DNA from: Candidatus Aminicenantota bacterium
GTDB taxonomy: Bacteria; Acidobacteriota; Aminicenantia; UBA2199
NCBI GenBank assembly: GCA_030639705.1
Contig: DAOWKX010000156.1
Location: 1-11,371, forward strand
Reading direction: 5' to 3'
Length of the DNA: 11,371 nucleotides
The position numbers and the translations under genes were made by a program. Position 1 is the first letter of the stretch. Every line of letters begins with the position of its first letter. The notes beneath the pieces were generated by a model, which was not told the origin of the DNA, did no database searches, and saw only the letters and a program-made list of their open reading frames with translations. Shown in pieces: positions 6,647 to 11,371 of this stretch.

Positions 6647-7268
6647 ATGGCTAAAGAAGGTATATTATTTGTGGTTATTCCCTTAATCCTGGGATTATTT
6701 TTCTGGTTTCTACATATTTCGGTTTTTTTTTATTGGGTTGGCAATTATCCTTTTCATTTTTTCTGTATATTTTGCCTTTTTCTTCCGCAATCCAAATAGA
6801 GAAATTTGTGCCGGGCCTGATGATATTGTATCACCTGTTGATGGTACTGTATTGGATGTGGTTAATGAAGGTGAAACCCGCCGCCTGGTGGTGTTTCTTT
6901 CTATATTTAATGTCCACATTACCCGGATGCCCCATGAGGGGCATATGGACAAAATGGAATACTTTCATGGTGTGTTTTTACCTGCTTACCGGGAAAAAGC
7001 ATCTGAATTAAACGAGAGGATTATCCTGACTGTGAAATCAAAGAACTTTCAATATCAATTAAAACTCATTGCCGGGATTGCTGCCAGACGAATTAAAATG
7101 TGGGTCAATCAAGGAGAAAAGATTCCCACTGGAAAGAGAATAGGCATTATTATGTTTGGATCACGGGCTGAATTAATTGTTCCCAAAAATGTGGAATTAT
7201 TTGTTAAAAAAAGTGATAGAGTTTATGGAGGAAAAACATTAATAGGAAAGATAAAAAATCCAGAGTAA
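6647..7268 (+). CDS. psd: phosphatidylserine decarboxylase, short archaeal-like type, interrupted by a +1 frameshift at a nine-T run
   Basis: Psd decarboxylates phosphatidylserine to phosphatidylethanolamine at the inner membrane using a self-made pyruvoyl group. The frame from ATG 6647 gives MAKEGILFVVIPLILG and a first membrane helix, then leaves frame at T9 (6723-6731) and stops at 6797-6799. The frame from 6738 to 7268 carries the rest. With eight T the two join into one 206-residue protein, the normal size for this type. In that numbering the motifs are VSPVDG (D65), FNVHITRMP (H90) and the cleavage site FGSRAEL, where S172 becomes the pyruvoyl group. Without repair, a TTG at 6738 could still give 176 residues with one helix. 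The frameshift may be a sequencing error, a real mutation, or corrected by polymerase slippage. Pss, encoded next, supplies the substrate. Confidence 0.85.
7227..7231 (+). promoter_or_regulatory. GGAGG ribosome binding site inside psd pointing to an ATT start for pss
   Basis: GGAGG is followed six bases later by ATT at 7238, in frame with pss and within the end of psd. The same bases encode a GGK segment of Psd that is fairly usual for the family, so the site could be fortuitous. Confidence 0.4.
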
Positions 7269-8035
7269 AAGAAAAGCGAATTCGTAGAGTAAGCATTTCG
7301 AAGTTAACCAATATATCCTTTCTACCTTCTGTTTTTACAACATTTAACCTGTTTCTGGGCTATTTGGCACTGGTTCAAATCATCAAAAAAAATTATATTA
7401 ATGCTGCTTATTTAATTATTTTCGGAGTATTAATGGATGGATTTGATGGTACGATCGCTCGCATTACCAAAACCGAGTCAAATTTTGGAATGCAATTGGA
7501 TTCACTGGTTGATGCCATAACCTTCGGGCTGGTTACCTCCATGATGATTTACAACTGGGGATTTCAGACATTGAATTTTCAATTCGGGCAAATCATCGGA
7601 TTTGTTTTTTTAAGTGCCGGAGTGATTCGTTTGGCAAGATTTAATGTTTATTCGGAAGTGAAAGCATTTCCCAGCAATATTTTTATCGGCCTGCCCATCC
7701 CTCTGGCAGCCCTTGCTATTATATCGATTGTTTTGATAATCGAAGATCCTCTTACAGATGAAAAACAGGCGCTTTTTTTTGCGGTTTATGTTATCATCGT
7801 GGCATTTCTGATGATCTCCAATATAAAATACCGAACCCTGAAGAGAATAAATCCGAAATACAGCCTGCTCACTTTATTTATTCTCGCTGCAATCATTGCT
7901 CTATCGATTAAGTATCCTTCCTATACAATTCCTTTATTAACATTCATGTACGTCATCTCACCCTTGATCTTTTTTGTATCAAAGCGGTTCAAAAAGAGTA
8001 AAAAAAAGGAGACCATCGAAAAAAAAACCGATTGA
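7238..8035 (+). CDS. pssA: CDP-diacylglycerol--serine O-phosphatidyltransferase, start codon uncertain (probable ATT)
   Basis: Pss transfers the phosphatidyl group of CDP-diacylglycerol to serine, making phosphatidylserine for Psd. The CDP-alcohol phosphatidyltransferase motif DxxDGxxARx8GxxxDxxxD is perfect: MDGFDGTIAR, then FGMQLDSLVD. With the ATT start its acids are D67, D70, D88 and D92. Several membrane helices follow, with a Lys-rich tail. The first conventional start in frame after psd, TTG 7364, would cut the typical N-terminal segment LPSVFTTFNLFLGYLA. The frame is open back to 7220 but contains no ATG, GTG or TTG before 7364. ATT 7238 has a good Shine-Dalgarno sequence, and the resulting Arg/Lys-rich N-terminus (residues 1-17) suits the cytosolic side of helix 1. 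The protein would be 265 residues and overlap psd by 31 bases. The family is certain; the start is inferred. Confidence 0.85.
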   Translation: MNRKDKKSRVKEKRIRRVSISKLTNISFLPSVFTTFNLFLGYLALVQIIKKNYINAAYLIIFGVLMDGFDGTIARITKTESNFGMQLDSLVDAITFGLVTSMMIYNWGFQTLNFQFGQIIGFVFLSAGVIRLARFNVYSEVKAFPSNIFIGLPIPLAALAIISIVLIIEDPLTDEKQALFFAVYVIIVAFLMISNIKYRTLKRINPKYSLLTLFILAAIIALSIKYPSYTIPLLTFMYVISPLIFFVSKRFKKSKKKETIEKKTD

Positions 8036-8118
8036 TATAGGTCATATTTAAAGAGGATTTTTTTGATGGCTTTGGCGAGTAAAATGACTCTTACCCATTC
8101 ATACATAGGAAAATAGAT

Positions 8119-9921
8119 ATGAAAGATGATAAGAAGCTTTTATCTCATATAAAACCTCACTTTACTCAATTTTTATTAGCACTTTTTTTCATGGCCATGG
8201 TTGCGCTTTTTACTGCATTGTTTGCTCTGATTATTCGGCCTATCATGGATGAATTATTCATTCAGGGTGGAGGATATTTATCAGAAAATAGCCGTTATGT
8301 GAGAGACTTTATCATTAAATTTTTAAATGTGAAAGAGGGGAATATGGTGATCGTACTTCCTCAGCTGTTGTTTGTTTGTTTTTTAGGGCAATCGATTTTC
8401 ACATTTTTATCCCTCTATTCTATGAAAACCCTTGGTCTGAAAGTGGTTAAAACCATCCGCGATCAGCTTTATCATAATCTGATCAATCAATCGACTGATT
8501 TCTTATCAAAGTCTAAAACCGGGGATCTGGTATCACGGATATCCAATGATATTGAAAAGATTAGATTTGCTGTTTCTGAAACCCTGGCTGTATATGTAAG
8601 GGAAACCCTGACTCTGATGGCCTTAATGGCGGTCATTTTTTATCAGGACTGGTATATGTCATTATTCTCATTCATCATTATCCCGGCAGCGACCGTCATC
8701 CTGGTGGTATTCGGGAAAAGGGTTAAAAAAAGAGGGATTCAATCCCAGGAAGCCATCGGTGAGCTTTCGAATTTTTTAACTGAAACCGTAACCGGAAATA
8801 AAATTGTAAAAGCCTATAATATGGAAAAATATGAGATCAGGAAGTTTTCCAAGCTCAATGCCAATCATTTTAAAATCAATTCCAAGATCGCCATGATCTA
8901 TTCACTGTCCGCACCGATAATGAATATCATCGGCGGGATTGTAGCGGCTTTAATCTTTTTTATCGGTATGCGCAGAGTTGCGAGTGGCTACATGACTCCC
9001 GGTCAGTTTTCATCTTTCCTGGCAGCCCTGTTTCTCATGTACAATCCCATGAAGAGACTTTCTCAGGCAAACAATGATTATCAACAGGGAAAGGCAGGAT
9101 ATGAGAGAGTCATGCAGATAATAAGAAACAGAAATCCAATCATTGACAGGCCGGATGCCGTTGATATAAAGTCGGTAAAAGGGAGGGTTGAATTTAGAAA
9201 TGTCTCCTTTTCATATAATAAATCGATGCCGGTGCTAAAAAAAGTAAATTTTAAGGTTAAACCGGATGAGATGTTAGCCCTGGTGGGTGCCAGCGGGTCT
9301 GGAAAAACAACCTTGATGAACCTCTTTCTTCGATTTTATGAAGTCTCTTCTGGCCAGATTCTGATCGACGGTAAGGATATCAGGGATTTTACCATAAAAT
9401 CATTAAGAGATGCCATTGGCCTGGTGACCCAGGATGTTTTTCTATTCAATGATTCCATTATCAATAACATCACCTATGGAAAATCAGAATATTCTTTAAA
9501 AGAGGTAAGAAAAGCAGCTGAGATTGCCAGGGCATCTGATTTTATTAAAAAGCAACCCGAACAGTATAATACCATTGTCGGGGAGAGAGGTGTGTTTTTT
9601 TCCAATGGACAACGGCAACGGATTGCAATTGCCAGGGCGATTTTGAAGAATCCGGCCATTCTTATTTTTGATGAGGCTACATCTTCTCTGGATTCAGAAT
9701 CAGAAAAACTGATTCAGGAGGCCATGGTTGAAGTAATGAAAAACAGGACAACTTTTATCATTGCCCACCGGTTATCCACCATAGTGGAAGCGGATAAAAT
9801 TTTAGTGATTGAAAACGGGGAAATCAAAGAAAGCGGGAACCATCGGGAATTGTTACAAAAGAGAGGCCTGTACTATTCTTTATATAATTTGCAATTTCCC
9901 CAAATGGGAATTATAATGTAA
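8119..9921 (+). CDS. msbA: MsbA-type ABC exporter (fused membrane and ATPase domains)
   Basis: A 600-residue half-transporter that dimerises in the inner membrane and probably flips lipid A-core or another amphipathic lipid outward. The N-terminal ~325 residues form the six-helix exporter domain (helices near 15-40, 75-97, 150-170, 173-195, 258-285 and 292-315). The ATPase domain follows: Walker A GASGSGKTT (390-398), Q-loop Q438 (VTQDVFLF), Walker B ILIFDE (D518, E519) and switch H550 (IIAHRLST). The signature, normally LSGGQ, reads FSNGQ (494-498) before RQRIAIARA. All other catalytic residues are present, so activity is expected. The ATG has AGGA eight bases upstream. It follows pss by 83 bases, and yicC begins 2 bases after its stop. 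The lipid context fits MsbA, but substrate assignment among close multidrug or lipid exporters is inferred. Confidence 0.82.
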   Translation: MKDDKKLLSHIKPHFTQFLLALFFMAMVALFTALFALIIRPIMDELFIQGGGYLSENSRYVRDFIIKFLNVKEGNMVIVLPQLLFVCFLGQSIFTFLSLYSMKTLGLKVVKTIRDQLYHNLINQSTDFLSKSKTGDLVSRISNDIEKIRFAVSETLAVYVRETLTLMALMAVIFYQDWYMSLFSFIIIPAATVILVVFGKRVKKRGIQSQEAIGELSNFLTETVTGNKIVKAYNMEKYEIRKFSKLNANHFKINSKIAMIYSLSAPIMNIIGGIVAALIFFIGMRRVASGYMTPGQFSSFLAALFLMYNPMKRLSQANNDYQQGKAGYERVMQIIRNRNPIIDRPDAVDIKSVKGRVEFRNVSFSYNKSMPVLKKVNFKVKPDEMLALVGASGSGKTTLMNLFLRFYEVSSGQILIDGKDIRDFTIKSLRDAIGLVTQDVFLFNDSIINNITYGKSEYSLKEVRKAAEIARASDFIKKQPEQYNTIVGERGVFFSNGQRQRIAIARAILKNPAILIFDEATSSLDSESEKLIQEAMVEVMKNRTTFIIAHRLSTIVEADKILVIENGEIKESGNHRELLQKRGLYYSLYNLQFPQMGIIM

Positions 9922-9923
9922 AA

Positions 9924-10808
9924 ATGAAGAGTATGACCGGTTTTGCCCAAGGTAGATGCAGTGGTGATAATTTTTCAATGTTTCTTTCCTTTAAATCTTT
10001 GAACCACCGTTTTCTCGATATTAATTTTAAAGGTACCGGGATTTCCCCACAATTTGAAAAGTTGATTAAGGAACTGTTCAGAGATAAAATTTTCAGGGGT
10101 AAAATAGAAATTAACTTTAATCTTTTTGAATCAAATCCAAAGAAATGGGATATTCAATTTAATGAATCCCTGTTAGATGAAATATTAAAAAAGGTATTGA
10201 GTGTAAAAGCAAAGCACGGAGAGAATGTACATCTGTCACTGGATTCAATGCTCAGGTTCCCCATGATATTTCATCTGGATTATATTTTTGATAACTTCGA
10301 ACCCAAGAAAAGCCGGGAAATCAGAGCTACGATTAAAACTGTTTTTTATCAGTTTTTACAGAACCGGATCACGGAGGGAGAATGCATATTCACTGACTTG
10401 ATGACCAGTATTCAAAATATAAGCGAGAATATGAAATCGGTTGAAAAGGAAGCCAAAAAACTGGAGAAAGAGAATTTTATTAAATATAAAGAAAAGATTC
10501 TCAGGTTTTTAAAGGGAGTTGAGATTGATGAAAAAAGGATTGCCCAGGAAGCTGCCATTACAGCGGAAAAATATTGTATCATAGAAGAAATAAATCGACT
10601 CAAGGCTCACCATAAGAGGATCAGGCAATTGGCCGGTAATAAAAAAGTACCTACCAAGGGAAGGGAACTTGATTTTTTATGCCAGGAAATGCAGAGAGAA
10701 ACATATACTATTGCCAGTAAGATCAATTCAATGACTATTCATGACCGGATTCTCCTCATCCGGAGAGAAATTGAAAAAATGCGGCAGCAGATACAGAATG
10801 TCGAATAA
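9924..10808 (+). CDS. yicC: YicC/YloC family endoribonuclease
   Basis: A 294-residue member of the YicC/YloC family, members of which have been shown to be endoribonucleases acting on RNA, including small RNAs. The N-terminus MKSMTGFAQG is the family hallmark, followed by LSFKSLNHRFLDI (21-33, usual form VEIRSVNHRFLD) and RGKIEINF. The C-terminal domain has RIAQEAAITAEKY (~205-217), EEINRLKAHH (~221-230), GRELDFLCQEMQRE (246-259) and the ending EIEKMRQQIQNVE. Two family-conserved spots differ: the Asp of the usual CDITEE segment is Cys here (YCIIEE), and the usual NREANT reads QRETYT. Length is normal. It begins 2 bases after msbA without a clear Shine-Dalgarno sequence, so it is probably translated by coupling, and it precedes gmk as in many bacteria. 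Confidence 0.9.
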   Translation: MKSMTGFAQGRCSGDNFSMFLSFKSLNHRFLDINFKGTGISPQFEKLIKELFRDKIFRGKIEINFNLFESNPKKWDIQFNESLLDEILKKVLSVKAKHGENVHLSLDSMLRFPMIFHLDYIFDNFEPKKSREIRATIKTVFYQFLQNRITEGECIFTDLMTSIQNISENMKSVEKEAKKLEKENFIKYKEKILRFLKGVEIDEKRIAQEAAITAEKYCIIEEINRLKAHHKRIRQLAGNKKVPTKGRELDFLCQEMQRETYTIASKINSMTIHDRILLIRREIEKMRQQIQNVE

Positions 10809-10837
10809 TATGTTATTAATTTACTGGCGGGTGCCGG

Positions 10838-11371
10838 ATGAATGATTTGATTTCGGGATCAGATAAAGTCAATAATATAATGGTTGTATCCGGACCCTCT
10901 GGATGCGGTAAATCCACGTTGATTCACATGCTTTTGAAAAAGAATCCTGAATTATTTTTTGCTGTCTCTCATACCACCCGGTCCAGACGCCACAGTGAAC
11001 GAAACGGTAGAGATTATTACTTTGTTAGCGAACAGGAATTTTTCTGGATGAAGGAAGAAAATCAATTTCTGGAATGGGCCCGGGTTCATTCTCATCATTA
11101 TGGAACCAGCCGGGAAGAAATCAGACAAAAATCAGAACAGAATAAGATGCTGATTCTGGATTTAGATGTTCAGGGTGCCCGGAGTATGAAAAAAATATTT
11201 CCCCGGGCAATTTTCATTTTTGTTATTCCTCCCTCCATTCAAGAGCTTGAAAAGCGGTTGCTCAATCGACAGGGCAAACGGGACCAGTCCGAGATTAACA
11301 GGAGACTATCTGTGGCCAGGGATGAGCTGTCTCAATATGAGTTGTATAATTATGTTGTAATAAATGAACAC
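10838..11371 (+). CDS. gmk: guanylate kinase, 3'-truncated by window edge
   Basis: Guanylate kinase phosphorylates GMP to GDP with ATP in the cytosol. The frame runs from ATG 10838 to the window end with no stop, giving 178 residues of the usual ~200. The P-loop GPSGCGKST is at 19-27. GMP-binding segments follow: SHTTRSRRHSERNGRDYYFV (usual SVTTRPPRPGEVDGxDYxFV) and FLEWARVHSHHYGTS (usual FLEWAEVHGNYYGT). The second-strand motif LILDLDVQGARSMKK and a lid-like region RQGKRDQSEINRRL are also clear. An alternative ATG at 10880, just before the P-loop, has no ribosome binding site and would leave almost no N-terminal residues. The chosen ATG has only a weak GGCGGG upstream. It follows yicC by 29 bases, a widely conserved order. 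The identification is secure despite the truncation. Confidence 0.93.
   Translation, partial: MNDLISGSDKVNNIMVVSGPSGCGKSTLIHMLLKKNPELFFAVSHTTRSRRHSERNGRDYYFVSEQEFFWMKEENQFLEWARVHSHHYGTSREEIRQKSEQNKMLILDLDVQGARSMKKIFPRAIFIFVIPPSIQELEKRLLNRQGKRDQSEINRRLSVARDELSQYELYNYVVINEH

Noticed and set aside
6733..7011. 92-residue plus-strand frame overlapping psd
   Set aside because: It is a shadow in a third frame; the Psd motifs all lie in the frame running to 7268.
8066..8116. 16-residue open frame with an AGAGG upstream, ending two bases before msbA
   Set aside because: Too short and featureless to call a gene; the weak purine stretch is expected by chance. It could at most be a coupling leader.

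Overview
The window suggests a moderately AT-rich Gram-negative bacterium. It carries an MsbA-type lipid exporter, phosphatidylethanolamine synthesis genes and a predicted outer-membrane beta-barrel protein. The short, archaeal-like phosphatidylserine decarboxylase next to a CDP-alcohol type phosphatidylserine synthase, and the yicC-gmk pair, would fit a poorly studied lineage such as one in the FCB group. That placement is a guess from gene content. No rRNA, tRNA, CRISPR array, insertion sequence or integrase was seen.

Layout. Positions 1-1289 (+) hold the C-terminal part of a C69-family dipeptidase whose catalytic N-terminus lies before the window. It converges, with a 4-base overlap, on a minus-strand pair: a PAP2_3/AUR1-like membrane phosphatase or phosphotransferase (3094-4017) and a DUF3943 protein with a probable C-terminal beta-barrel (1286-3097). 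These two overlap by ATGA. Upstream, also on the minus strand, is queF (4192-4596). A divergent control region (4597-4863) separates queF from a long plus-strand gene run that continues to the window end: serA, a pterin-barrel methyltransferase homologue, psd, pss, msbA, yicC and gmk (cut off at the right edge).

How the genes fit together. SerA starts serine synthesis. Pss joins serine to CDP-diacylglycerol, and Psd decarboxylates the product to phosphatidylethanolamine. MsbA flips lipid A or lipids across the inner membrane. YicC and Gmk are the usual RNA and nucleotide housekeeping neighbours. The front of the run therefore reads as a serine-to-phospholipid module. In its middle sits a methyltetrahydrofolate-methyltransferase-like protein that appears to have lost most of its pterin-contacting residues.

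The points most worth checking are: psd is split by a run of nine T that puts its N-terminus and body in different frames; pss has no ATG, GTG or TTG start that keeps its first membrane helix, but has an ATT codon with an ideal Shine-Dalgarno sequence inside psd; the methyltransferase-like protein looks catalytically degenerate; an imperfect palindrome lies over the serA promoter; and the PAP2/DUF3943 pair is translationally coupled. No complete new defence or mobile system was found.
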